A stretch of DNA of 64,000 nucleotides from contig NZ_JAARLZ010000009.1 in the NCBI RefSeq assembly GCF_011759365.1, positions 62,001-126,000 on the forward strand, given 5' to 3'. This DNA is from Luteibacter anthropi (GTDB taxonomy: Bacteria; Pseudomonadota; Gammaproteobacteria; Xanthomonadales; Rhodanobacteraceae). Numbering within the stretch: position 1 is the first letter of the stretch; each line of letters begins with the position of its first letter. Shown piece by piece: positions 48,961 through 57,441 of the stretch. Position numbers and translations under genes: made by a program. Below the pieces are notes generated by a model. That model saw nothing but the letters and a program-made list of their open reading frames with translations, made no database searches and was not told the DNA's origin.

Positions 48961-51101
48961 CAGGGCATCCCAGCAGCAGTAACGCCCTGCTCCATCGGCA
49001 CACGGGTGTCCCGCGACAGGTGCAGGCACCCTCCGCGCATCTCGTAGACCCGGTCTGCCTCTTCCAGCGTCTTGCTCCGGTGGGCGATGCAGACCACGGT
49101 AATCCCAAGACGCTTCAGCATGTCGATGATTCTTCCCTCCCTGAGGGGATCAAGGTTTGCCGTGCCTTCGTCGAGAAAGAGGATCCTGGGTTTGTGGTAG
49201 AGCGCGCGGGCAAGCAGCACGCGTTGATACTGCCCACCCGACAATGTGGATCCCATGTCGCCGATGAAGCTGAAATAACCCATCGGCATGCTTTCGATAT
49301 CGTCGGCGACCTCGGCCAGCCTGGCGGCATGAGCGATGTCATCGGCATCCGCATTCGGATCAAAACCGGAAATATTGTCGAAGATGGTACCGGTAAACAG
49401 CTGATCGTCCTGCATCACCACGGCGATGTCGTTGCGATACGCCTCCAGGTTCGCCACCGACAAGGTGTGACCATCCACCGCTACACGACCTTCGCCCGGT
49501 CGCAACAGGCCGATCAGTATCCTGATAAGCGTGGACTTGCCACCGCCCGATCTTCCATTGATCGCCACGAACTCACCCGGCTCGATCCGCAGGGTCACGC
49601 CATCCAGCACCCAGGGCAGATCCGGCGCATAACGGTAACGGACATCCTGTAATTCCAGGGCGCCCCCGGAAACGGCTGAAACGCCCGTCTTTTCAATATC
49701 GTCGGGAATTTCCGGCGCTTCCTCGGTGATGTCGCGCAGGCGTTGGAGTCGCATACCCAGCAGACGAAACTCAAAAAGGCGGTCAAGCAACGGATAGATG
49801 CGATCCTGAAGCTGCTGGCGTATCGCCACGATGGCAAAGAGCACACCTAGCGTCATGTCGTGACGTATGACGAAGATGGCGCAGACTACGGCCACGGCCG
49901 CGAAGTCCAGGCCGACCACGGTAGAGCGCGCCGCATTCACCAGCGACAGGGCTTCCTGGAGCCTGCGGGCGCTGGTGAGCGCCTTGACGCTTGCACCATG
50001 CCACGCTGAAAGCCGGATACGCTCCGCATTCATCGTCTTGATGACCTGCACGCCACGCAGGGTTTCCATCAGGGCAGCCTGCTGGTCGGCCTCCCGGTCG
50101 ATCAGATCGCCTGCACGCGCCCGCACTTCAGGATAACTCAGCACCTTGATCAACAGAAAAACCAGGAAGGCACCCACCGTGATCGCGGCAATGACGGGGT
50201 TGAGCCTCACCAGGAGGATCAGCGTCACCACGGAGAACAGGCCATCGACGAATACGGGCACGGCGCCCTCGGTCAGGGCATCGCGGAGGTTTCTCGTAGA
50301 GTCCACCCGGCTCAGCAGATCGCTGAGGCGACGGTTCTGGAAATACTGGTAGGGAAGGCGCAGCAGATGGTCGACCAGGTTGAGGTTGACCTGTGCCGTG
50401 AACTGGCTACCCAGATTCAGCAAGGCGAAGCGCCTGACGAGATCGGCCACGACCGCGAACAGGCTTGCCACCACGATCGCACCGAAAATGGACCAGGCAA
50501 GGTATTCCGATGCCAGGCCCACCGCCTGGTCGATCATCACGGCGAAGAGGAACGGGGCGATGAGCAGGGCCGCCTGCACGCCCAGCGACAGGAACACCAG
50601 CAACGTGACGGCACGACCCGCGCCCTTCATGGAGGTCCAGAAGTCGGCGATCGACGTGCGCACGAGTTGGCGTATCCGTGTGTAGTCCGGCATGAGCCGG
50701 AATTCCACGGCGATGCCCGTGAAGTGCTCCGCCAGCGCCTTCAGCGCGATGCGTCGGCGTCCAGAGGCGGGGTCGATGATGATGGCGCCCTGCTTTCCGA
50801 TGGATTCCAGCACCACGTAGTGGTTGAAGTTCCAGTGCAGCATGGCAGGCAGGCGAAGGCCCTTGAGCCCTTCCGGCTCGGCCCGGACCGCGCGGCTGGA
50901 CAAGCGGTACTGGGACGCCACCTGGATGATTTTCTTCAGCGAGATGCCATTGATCGAGGCATCGAACGCACCGCGCAGGCGATGGATGTCGATGGCCGAT
51001 CCATGGGCCTGAAGAATCATGGCCAGGCAAGCCACGCCACAGTCGCCAGCGGCGATCTGAGGCAGGGGCGTAATTCGTCGCGTGCGCTGACCTGACGTCA
51101 T
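48960..51101 (-). CDS. Peptidase-containing ABC transporter (PCAT)
   Basis: Removes the GG leader and exports the mature peptide across the inner membrane. 713 residues: C39 peptidase (about 10-140) with oxyanion Gln15, Cys21 (AAGDCGVACLAMI), His94 (NHYVVL) and Asp110 (DPASG), so the site is intact. Six-helix membrane domain about 160-440. ATPase (about 480-700) with Walker A GRSGGGKST, signature LSGGQYQRV, Walker B ILFLDEGTANLD and switch His in CIAHRSKT. A leader ending VVGG in the precursor at 54225-54392 fits its specificity. Cluster position: after the short adaptor, before the glycosyltransferase. Confidence 0.93.
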   Translation of the reverse strand: MTSGQRTRRITPLPQIAAGDCGVACLAMILQAHGSAIDIHRLRGAFDASINGISLKKIIQVASQYRLSSRAVRAEPEGLKGLRLPAMLHWNFNHYVVLESIGKQGAIIIDPASGRRRIALKALAEHFTGIAVEFRLMPDYTRIRQLVRTSIADFWTSMKGAGRAVTLLVFLSLGVQAALLIAPFLFAVMIDQAVGLASEYLAWSIFGAIVVASLFAVVADLVRRFALLNLGSQFTAQVNLNLVDHLLRLPYQYFQNRRLSDLLSRVDSTRNLRDALTEGAVPVFVDGLFSVVTLILLVRLNPVIAAITVGAFLVFLLIKVLSYPEVRARAGDLIDREADQQAALMETLRGVQVIKTMNAERIRLSAWHGASVKALTSARRLQEALSLVNAARSTVVGLDFAAVAVVCAIFVIRHDMTLGVLFAIVAIRQQLQDRIYPLLDRLFEFRLLGMRLQRLRDITEEAPEIPDDIEKTGVSAVSGGALELQDVRYRYAPDLPWVLDGVTLRIEPGEFVAINGRSGGGKSTLIRILIGLLRPGEGRVAVDGHTLSVANLEAYRNDIAVVMQDDQLFTGTIFDNISGFDPNADADDIAHAARLAEVADDIESMPMGYFSFIGDMGSTLSGGQYQRVLLARALYHKPRILFLDEGTANLDPLREGRIIDMLKRLGITVVCIAHRSKTLEEADRVYEMRGGCLHLSRDTRVPMEQGVTAAGMP

Positions 51102-51141
51102 GGCCTGCCCGCTCCCATCGCAATCCGGTGATCGGCGCAGG

Positions 51142-51543
51142 TCATCGGCGAAAAGCCCTCACAATGGCCTCTCGAACCGGATGAACCGCCAGGTACACGG
51201 TTGCAAGGCAGCCAGGATCGACCTTCGCATTTCGCTCCACGATGACATCATCGGCGTCGATACGACGGGATACCGGTCGTTGCTGGTCCACACCGGATAA
51301 CCGCGCACCCCGGGTCAGCGACACCTCATCCAGGATGAGCCCAGAGCCGGAGGCCGGCAGCCCGCATGCGACATCACGGTCCACATCGATGGACCAACCC
51401 CATGCCGCGATGCCGGCGCCCGTCATCGCCACCATCACCATCGCCGCCACGACGACGATGCCGCGACGCGGCAACACACTCACATCGCCCGCCAGGCGAC
51501 GGCGCTGGAAATCGATGGCCTGCTTGCGATAGACGACTTGCAT
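51142..51543 (-). CDS. Very short HlyD-like membrane-fusion protein
   Basis: 133 residues. The first 60 match the start of peptide-exporter HlyD adaptors: VYRKQAIDFQRRRLAGDVSV, one transmembrane helix (about 30-50, VVVAAMVMVAMTGAGIAAWG). The last 25 (VDPGCLATVYLAVHPVREAI) resemble the C-terminal beta strand and basic tail of the same proteins. The whole middle (lipoyl, coiled-coil hairpin and barrel, normally about 250 residues) is absent. Three base pairs separate it from the HEXXH gene. It is either an internally deleted relic or a purpose-built short adaptor that cannot reach an outer-membrane channel. The frame is intact with no premature stop. Confidence 0.72.
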   Translation of the reverse strand: MQVVYRKQAIDFQRRRLAGDVSVLPRRGIVVVAAMVMVAMTGAGIAAWGWSIDVDRDVACGLPASGSGLILDEVSLTRGARLSGVDQQRPVSRRIDADDVIVERNAKVDPGCLATVYLAVHPVREAIVRAFRR

Positions 51544-51545
51544 AT

Positions 51546-52775
51546 TCAGGCGGCGATAACCGCCTCTCCCTTTTCGCGCAATGCCTGGACCTGCGTATCG
51601 AAAAGCAGTCGCCCTGTGTCGGTCAGCCCCGCCGAAGCCCGCAGGACGGACGCCAACTCATGCGTATGGGCCAGCATGCTGGCCAGCTCGTCGTCGCGGT
51701 CCTTCCGATGGCCCATCTTGTCGATCAGGTCAAGCCAGTACAGCGACATGTTGGCGCATGCGTGGAATGCCAGGAGTACACGATCAAGGCTGCGCTTGCG
51801 CCGCTTCAACGATGAGTAATACACCTCGCCGTGATTGTCGTTGACCAGGGGGCTGACGGCGCTGAGCAGCATCAGGTACTGGTGGCTCATCTCATGCACG
51901 ATGCCCTCGCCCAGCCCTTCGGGCGCGCTCGGGAAGCCAAAGTTAAAGACACCGGGATGATCGATGTAGCTGCCGCTCTGCCGCATGCCATCGGCCAGCA
52001 AGGGCGTTGTGGCGATGCCCCGGAAGAGCGGGCGGATCCAGCGCGTGTAGCACGGGTCGGCCGAGCGCATGATCGCCAGGGCTTCGTCGACCTGGGCGGC
52101 AATCGCGGATGGCGATACCCGCCCATCGAACAGGGCCGCTTCATCGGGTTTCGGCGGCCAGTCGATCACGATGTCGATGATGTTGAGCGCATCGTCGGGC
52201 TCCTTCCAGGGTTGCAGGTATACGCCCCGGAACTCGGAATCGCCGAGACGGCGGGGCGCCGAGTAGGCGAACACGTCATCAACGGCGCCCTGGATGCACC
52301 AGCCATCGGCACCACGCTCGAAGGACAATGCATACCGATCCATCCCCTGGCACTCGATCCTGAGGCTGGCAGGGGTAGCGACCACCTCGATGTCTCCTGC
52401 GAGGTCGAAGAAATGCCCGTCGAAGCTGAATCTCCCCGGCTCGTCGATGGTAAGCGCCCAGGTGGCGCCGTAGCCAAGGACATGAAGCGCCAGCAACGCG
52501 CTCACCACCGCGTGCGCGGGTTTGCCGCGGCGCAGCTTGACCAGCGCGGCTCCCGTTTCAGGCTGCCAGCACAAGGCTGACGGAACCACATCCTCACCCA
52601 GCGGGTGGAGTACGTCCGTGCAGACCCGTGCGAGCAAGGGATGCATTCCGGCCTCGCGGGTAATCTTCCTCAGCACCGCACGCTGGAACAGGAACGCCAG
52701 AAAGTCCGGCGATTCGCCGTGCAGTGAGGATTGGGGAGATGCACAACCCAGGACATAGCCATTCATTGCATGCAT
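51546..52775 (-). CDS. HEXXH putative peptide-modification protein
   Basis: 409 residues, cytosolic. The C-terminal third contains VHEMSHQYLMLLSAV with the zinc motif at H294-E295-x-x-H298, followed by YYSSLKRRKRSLDRVLLAFHACAN. This arrangement is typical of the HEXXH domain attached to, or encoded beside, RiPP radical SAM enzymes (FxsB-type systems). The stand-alone form here keeps all motif residues. Its chemistry is not established in the family; a metal-dependent hydrolase or hydroxylase role is a guess. It lies between the radical SAM gene (14 bp) and the short adaptor (3 bp). ATG 52775 is used; ATG 52766 is also possible. Confidence 0.82.
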   Translation of the reverse strand: MHAMNGYVLGCASPQSSLHGESPDFLAFLFQRAVLRKITREAGMHPLLARVCTDVLHPLGEDVVPSALCWQPETGAALVKLRRGKPAHAVVSALLALHVLGYGATWALTIDEPGRFSFDGHFFDLAGDIEVVATPASLRIECQGMDRYALSFERGADGWCIQGAVDDVFAYSAPRRLGDSEFRGVYLQPWKEPDDALNIIDIVIDWPPKPDEAALFDGRVSPSAIAAQVDEALAIMRSADPCYTRWIRPLFRGIATTPLLADGMRQSGSYIDHPGVFNFGFPSAPEGLGEGIVHEMSHQYLMLLSAVSPLVNDNHGEVYYSSLKRRKRSLDRVLLAFHACANMSLYWLDLIDKMGHRKDRDDELASMLAHTHELASVLRASAGLTDTGRLLFDTQVQALREKGEAVIAA

Positions 52776-52789
52776 TCCATGGAAAGGTT

Positions 52790-54088
52790 TCAGACCCGCT
52801 GCCTGTCGGCTTCGGTGTACTGCAACATCACCGGACTATGTACCCACCGTGTGTCGAGGCGACGTTCGATTTCCGTGCCGTCGTAGCCGGAGGACACCAG
52901 GCTCGACGCGACATAACGGTGGTAGCGCTTGAGTTCTTCGCAATAGACCGATGGATTGTCGAACCCACGCTCCTTCGAATAGCGGTGCTGGGGAGACCCG
53001 CCACGACAGGCGTTGAACCAGAGGCATTCCGTGCAGGAGGCATGCGGCCTGGCCTGGGCCTGGGCCAGCTCTTGCCATAAGGGATGAGACAGCGTGTCGA
53101 TGACACCGTGCTGGAACAGGCTGACACCCGTATCACGGAATCGCGCATCGATGCCTCGCAGAACATCATCGGGGGAGATCTCGCCATCGGACGACACGAC
53201 GATCAGACCCATCGGATCGTATTTCCCCGTGGCAATGCTCCGGCACGAGTCGTCGTTGGTCATGGGGCCCACGGCCTCGTAGATGAAGCGCACCGTGGCT
53301 TTTCCATCGCTGGCGGCCCACGCGTTGTACACCTCGATCATGAAACGGCCGCAGCCCGCAATGAACGCCTCCGTAGCCTCCGGGGAATCGTGCGTGATGT
53401 CCGGCAGAAGAAAATTGACCGCGCTGGAGCGAAGCTCGCCGATGATGTGGTCGAAGGCTTCCTGGCCCGAATAGGCCGGATTCACTACGCAGAGCATACC
53501 CGGATCGGTGATTCTTCCCTGGTCCACCGCAGCCCGGAGCAACTCCCACCCGCGGCGGGTTTCGTCATAGGTTCCGCGGCCCTTCTTCGTGATGCGGGTC
53601 AGGTTGTGGATATGCTTCGGACCATCCACGCTCACACCTATGCGGATACGCAGCTCGGCGAAGATGTCGATCCATTCCTCATCGATGAGCACGCCATTGG
53701 TCTGCATCGTGATCATGAGCCGGCACTTCGGGCCCAGTTCGTCGCGGAAGCGCGCGCACATGGCCCGGAAAGCCGGCTTCTTCATCATCAGCGGCTCACC
53801 ACCGTGCAGCCCGATCTTCACCATCTGGATACCGTGGTTATCGATGGCATCGTGGAGGTAGGCGAGCAGCGCGTCGATGGTTCTGGAAGGAATGGTCGGC
53901 GGATGACGCTTGAACGAGTCATCATCGGCAAAGAAGAAGTAACAGTAGGGGCACGCCAGATTGCAGCGTTCCACCACTTTCAGCACGACATCGATGCTTC
54001 CGTAGCGATTCGCCGCAGATACCGGCGGCAAGGCATCGCGCTGGACGGAGCTGTCCGCTTCCGCCCGGGCATGTTCAACCAGGTCCAT
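52790..54088 (-). CDS. Radical SAM/SPASM RiPP maturase
   Basis: 432 residues. The start is ATG 54088 (MDLVEHARAEADSSVQRDAL) with GGGGAGAGGAG upstream; a longer frame from 54325 runs through the precursor gene. The radical SAM [4Fe-4S] site is C42-x3-C46-x2-C49 (VERCNLACPYCY). The SAM-binding GLHGGEPLM and the SPASM-type C-terminus (C352-x2-C355-x5-C361, then C383) with additional auxiliary-cluster cysteines are visible. The LKVVERCNLACPYCYFFFADD context resembles cyclophane-forming maturases of the Xye/triceptide group, which link an aromatic ring to the beta-carbon of the residue two positions later. Substrate: the adjacent 55-residue precursor. Precise family is an inference. Confidence 0.88.
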   Translation of the reverse strand: MDLVEHARAEADSSVQRDALPPVSAANRYGSIDVVLKVVERCNLACPYCYFFFADDDSFKRHPPTIPSRTIDALLAYLHDAIDNHGIQMVKIGLHGGEPLMMKKPAFRAMCARFRDELGPKCRLMITMQTNGVLIDEEWIDIFAELRIRIGVSVDGPKHIHNLTRITKKGRGTYDETRRGWELLRAAVDQGRITDPGMLCVVNPAYSGQEAFDHIIGELRSSAVNFLLPDITHDSPEATEAFIAGCGRFMIEVYNAWAASDGKATVRFIYEAVGPMTNDDSCRSIATGKYDPMGLIVVSSDGEISPDDVLRGIDARFRDTGVSLFQHGVIDTLSHPLWQELAQAQARPHASCTECLWFNACRGGSPQHRYSKERGFDNPSVYCEELKRYHRYVASSLVSSGYDGTEIERRLDTRWVHSPVMLQYTEADRQRV

Positions 54089-54224
54089 GTCTCCTCTCCC
54101 CTGCACCACTCCATCGGACGAACGGCCGCATGACCGTCGCATACGCCAACCAGGGTGTCGCGCAAGGCGACACCCTGTCGCAACGCCCTGGCGGGCGATG
54201 CCATTCAGTAAGCCGGAATCCGGA

Positions 54225-54392
54225 TTACTGCTGCGTCGGCTGAGTGGTGGCCGGATCCTTGTTGTGCGAAGCCGACCACTGGGAATAACCGCCTCCCACG
54301 ACGTTACCCAGCTGCGACTCAACAAGCTCCGTCAGCGCGTCGAGATTGATCTCGGCGGCGCCAGCTTGCAACTCCTTTTCAAGCTTAGACAT
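54225..54392 (-). CDS. RiPP precursor peptide with GG leader
   Basis: 55-residue peptide, ATG 54392 with GGGGAG seven bases upstream, TAA at 54225-54227. Leader MSKLEKELQAGAAEINLDAL continues TELVESQLGNVVGG, acidic and helical with the hydrophobic spacing recognised by C39 peptidases; cleavage is expected after G34. The core GYSQWSASHNKDPATTQPTQQ (21 residues) has Y36, W39 and H43 spaced so that each could start a ring (YSQ, WSA, HNK), then a Thr/Gln/Pro tail. It lies 136 bp upstream of the radical SAM gene and is too short for ordinary gene callers. No Cys, so it is not a lanthipeptide or bufferin. Prediction rests on context, leader and ribosome binding site. Confidence 0.85.
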   Translation of the reverse strand: MSKLEKELQAGAAEINLDALTELVESQLGNVVGGGYSQWSASHNKDPATTQPTQQ

Positions 54393-54866
54393 CACTTACT
54401 CCCCTACATAGGATGAAGCGGACAGCTCATGCTGACCGGAGGGTGGTTGCCACCCCCATTTCGACTCTAGCCATCAAAAAGACGCCATGGCAATGCGAAA
54501 AAATCAGACGTCCGCCACCAGTTATCCGAATGATCCGTCGCCCCTGAATGCACCGAAGACATGACACAGCTCTTCGAAAAACCACTTAAATAAAGCCACG
54601 CACATCAAACCGATGGAGTGGCCACCATCCATGTTTTCGGCCCTGGATTTCACATGAAAAACAAATACCGGAGAAAATATTTGCCGCAAATGCTTACAAT
54701 CTTATCGCGCAAGATCGTGCGATACGTCCTTCACACGAACACCTTGGGAATGCCCGGAAAATTCGCGTAGTATCCCGTGACGCTCATGGAGCGATGCCTT
54801 CCCGATGCCTTTCCGCATGGCGGATGGATCACCGGCATGTCGTCGCAGATGCACAGGGGACAATGC
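54393..54866. promoter_or_regulatory. AT-rich divergent control region of the RiPP locus
   Basis: 474 bp without a gene, clearly poorer in GC than its surroundings (for example AAATACCGGAGAAAATATTTG). Rightward promoter candidate TTGGGA (54744-54749) and TAGTAT (54768-54773), 18-bp spacer. Imperfect dyad TATCGCGC-AAGATC-GTGCGATA at 54703-54724 just upstream could be an operator. For the precursor transcript no clear -35/-10 was identified. No regulator gene lies in the cluster. Confidence 0.5.
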
Positions 54867-56174
54867 ATGCTCGGCTACTTCGATATCGCCTTGCGAAGCC
54901 TGAGGCGAAACCTGGTCCTGACCGGATTGATGGTGATTGCCATTGCGCTGGGTATCGGCGCTGCAATGACGACGCTTACGACATTCTATGTCCTATCGGG
55001 CGATCCCATCCCCGCAAAGAGCCATCGCCTCTTCTACCCGCAGCTTGATCCGGCAACGATGCAGGGATTCAAGCAGGATGGCGAGCCGGCGGCGCAGATG
55101 ACCCGGTATGATGCGCAGGCCTTGCTGCGCGACAAGCGGGCAGACCGACAGGCCGCGATGAGCGGCGGTACCATAAATATCCTTCCCGATGGTCACGCGA
55201 CGAAATCCCTGCGTGTCCAGGCACGTTATACCTCGGCGGATTTCTTCGCCATGTTCGATGCCCCGATGCTTGCAGGCAGGAGCTGGAATGCCGATGACGA
55301 CCAGGCTCATGCCAGGGTCGCCGTGATAGGACGTGATCTCAGCGAGAAACTCTTCGGCGGCAGCGAGAGCATCGGACGCACCTTCCGTACCCCGCAAGGC
55401 ATGTTCCGGGTGGTCGGCGTGCTGGACGAATGGTCCCTCAATCCGCGCTTCTATGACCTGGGCGACCGTCGCTTCAGCGGCACCGAGCAGGTATTCCTGC
55501 CCTTGTCCACGTCCATCGACCTGCGCCTGGATACCGAAGGCACCATGGACTGCTGGGGAACCGCCACGAAAGACGCCGAAGGCAAGCGGGCCATGAGCGC
55601 GCCCTGCGCGTGGCTTCAGTACTGGGTGGAGTTGGACGCCCCGGAGAAGGTAGCGGGCTATCGGCAGTACCTGGACGACTACGCCGTGCAACAGCACCAG
55701 GCAGGGCGCTACGAGCGCCCGGCAAATACGCGACTGCGCAACGTCATGCAGTGGCTCGATTACAACCACGTCGTACCTTCGGACGTACGCATACAGACTT
55801 GGCTGGCGTTCGGGTTCCTCCTCGTTTGCCTGGTGAATACCGCCGCACTTTTGATGGCAAAGTTCACCCGCCGGGCCACCGAGATCGGTATCCATCGCGC
55901 CCTGGGAGCCACACGCATCGAGATCTTCAAGCAATGCCTGGCCGAAGCGAGCTTCATCGGCATCGCCGGCGGCGTGCTGGGCATAGCCTTCGCTACCGTC
56001 GGTCTGTGGCTTGTCCGCCAGCAGCCCGATGACTATGCGCGGCTCGCGCAATTCAGCCTGCCGATGCTGGTGCTGACCTTCGTACTTTCGCAGATTGCCA
56101 GTCTGTTGGCTGGCCTGCTGCCAGCGTGGCGCATGACGCAGGTCGAACCCGCCCTGCAGATGAAAGTCCAGTAA
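54867..56174 (+). CDS. FtsX/MacB-type permease 1
   Basis: 435 residues from ATG 54867 (MLGYFDIALRSLRRNLVLTG) with CAGGGGAC upstream; the frame extends 30 codons further to a GTG at 54777. One N-terminal membrane helix, a large periplasmic MacB_PCD domain (about 45-290), then three C-terminal helices of the FtsX domain (VCLVNTAALLMAKFTRRATEIGIHRALGATR is the characteristic coupling segment). No ATPase or membrane-fusion gene is adjacent. Divergent from the precursor; probably immunity or export linked to the peptide. Eleven bp before the second permease. Confidence 0.85.
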   Translation: MLGYFDIALRSLRRNLVLTGLMVIAIALGIGAAMTTLTTFYVLSGDPIPAKSHRLFYPQLDPATMQGFKQDGEPAAQMTRYDAQALLRDKRADRQAAMSGGTINILPDGHATKSLRVQARYTSADFFAMFDAPMLAGRSWNADDDQAHARVAVIGRDLSEKLFGGSESIGRTFRTPQGMFRVVGVLDEWSLNPRFYDLGDRRFSGTEQVFLPLSTSIDLRLDTEGTMDCWGTATKDAEGKRAMSAPCAWLQYWVELDAPEKVAGYRQYLDDYAVQQHQAGRYERPANTRLRNVMQWLDYNHVVPSDVRIQTWLAFGFLLVCLVNTAALLMAKFTRRATEIGIHRALGATRIEIFKQCLAEASFIGIAGGVLGIAFATVGLWLVRQQPDDYARLAQFSLPMLVLTFVLSQIASLLAGLLPAWRMTQVEPALQMKVQ

Positions 56175-56185
56175 CGGAGACCGTC

Positions 56186-57403
56186 GTGGAATTCCGCCCC
56201 ATTCTTTCCGCCCTGCTCCGGCACAAGACCGTCCCCTTGCTGATGATCCTGGAAGTGGCACTCAGTTGTGCTGTGCTGTGCAATGCCATCTTCATTATTG
56301 CCGGCCATGCGCAGCACATGTCCCGGGCCAGCGGCGTGGACGAGGATCAGCTGGTCAACATCGCCGTTACCGACCTATCCACGGGCCGCTCGCCCGGCGC
56401 CATGCGGCGGGAGGATCTCGCGGCCCTGGCTTCCATCGCCCACGTGACGTCGGTGACGAGCATCAATCAGGTACCTTTCGGTAGCGGCGTGTGGGCATCC
56501 GGCGTGTCCCTCAGCCGCGACCAGCCGCAACCCGACCTGCACGCCTCCAACTACATGGACGACGGCTCCATGCTGAAGACCCTGGGCCTGCAGCTGGTGG
56601 AAGGGCGTACGTTCGGGCCCGACGAATACATCGAGTACAGCGTACTGAACGCACCTGACTCCGGCGTATCCATTCCTTCCGTGATCCTCAGCAAGGCACT
56701 GGCCTTGCGCCTGTTCCACGGAGATGAAGCCGTCGGCAAGCAGATCTATGCGTGGGGAGACAGCCCCATTCGCGTTGTCGGCGTGATCGATCGACTGCTG
56801 GCACCGGGCAATGGCAACAACTTCATGCGCAGCGATGAAACCATGATCTTTCCGGTGCGCGTGGCGGAGGGCAACTATCTGCTTCGCACCCACCCTTCGT
56901 ACAGAGAAGAAGTACTCAAGGCAGCGGAGACGGCACTGCTGAAGGCAAACCCCAATCGCGTCATCGATGCACGGCAGACGGTCAGCCACATGCGTGACGA
57001 TTTCTACAGCAGGGATCGCTCGGTCATCTGGCTTCTGGTCGCCGTGTGCGCCGCGCTGCTGGCCGTGACCGCGCTGGGTATCGTGGGCCTTGCCAGCTTC
57101 TGGGTCCAGCAACGCACCCGCCAGATCGGGGTGCGGCGAGCCCTGGGGGCCACCCGCCGGCAGATACTGAATTACTTCCAGCTTGAGAACTTCATGCTGG
57201 CAAGCGCCGGCGTCATCGCAGGCACTGTCATGGCCTTCGGCATCAATCACGTACTGACGGGACGATACGAGGTACCCGTGCTTCCGTGGTATTACCCCGC
57301 CATAAGCGCCGTTGGCCTGTGGGTACTCGGTCAATGCTCGGTGTTCTGGCCCGCGCGACGGGCCGCATCCGTGGCGCCGGCCGTGGCGACACGTAACCGC
57401 TGA
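56186..57403 (+). CDS. FtsX/MacB-type permease 2
   Basis: 405 residues from GTG 56186 (VEFRPILSALLRHKTVPLLM) with CGGAGACC upstream. Same architecture as its neighbour: N-terminal helix (about 18-38), periplasmic domain, then VAVCAALLAVTALGIVGLASFWVQQRTRQIGVRRALGATRRQILNY, the FtsX coupling helix, and two more helices. The two are likely to form a heterodimeric permease that needs an ATPase encoded elsewhere. Possible jobs: resistance to the cluster's own peptide, sensing, or transport of a precursor. Convergent with the downstream hydrolase (38 bp apart). Confidence 0.85.
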   Translation: MEFRPILSALLRHKTVPLLMILEVALSCAVLCNAIFIIAGHAQHMSRASGVDEDQLVNIAVTDLSTGRSPGAMRREDLAALASIAHVTSVTSINQVPFGSGVWASGVSLSRDQPQPDLHASNYMDDGSMLKTLGLQLVEGRTFGPDEYIEYSVLNAPDSGVSIPSVILSKALALRLFHGDEAVGKQIYAWGDSPIRVVGVIDRLLAPGNGNNFMRSDETMIFPVRVAEGNYLLRTHPSYREEVLKAAETALLKANPNRVIDARQTVSHMRDDFYSRDRSVIWLLVAVCAALLAVTALGIVGLASFWVQQRTRQIGVRRALGATRRQILNYFQLENFMLASAGVIAGTVMAFGINHVLTGRYEVPVLPWYYPAISAVGLWVLGQCSVFWPARRAASVAPAVATRNR

Positions 57404-57441
57404 ACCGCCGGACCGGGGCAGCGCGCCCTCACGCCTGCGCA

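Noticed and set aside
51142..51543. Frameshifted full-length HlyD gene.
   Set aside because: I looked for the missing hairpin and barrel in the other frames of 51100-51560 and there is no room; the neighbours start within 3 and 40 bp.
52790..54325. Long form of the radical SAM protein starting at 54325.
   Set aside because: The extra 79 residues are an out-of-frame reading of the precursor gene and spacer. ATG 54088 has a strong Shine-Dalgarno and a normal length results.
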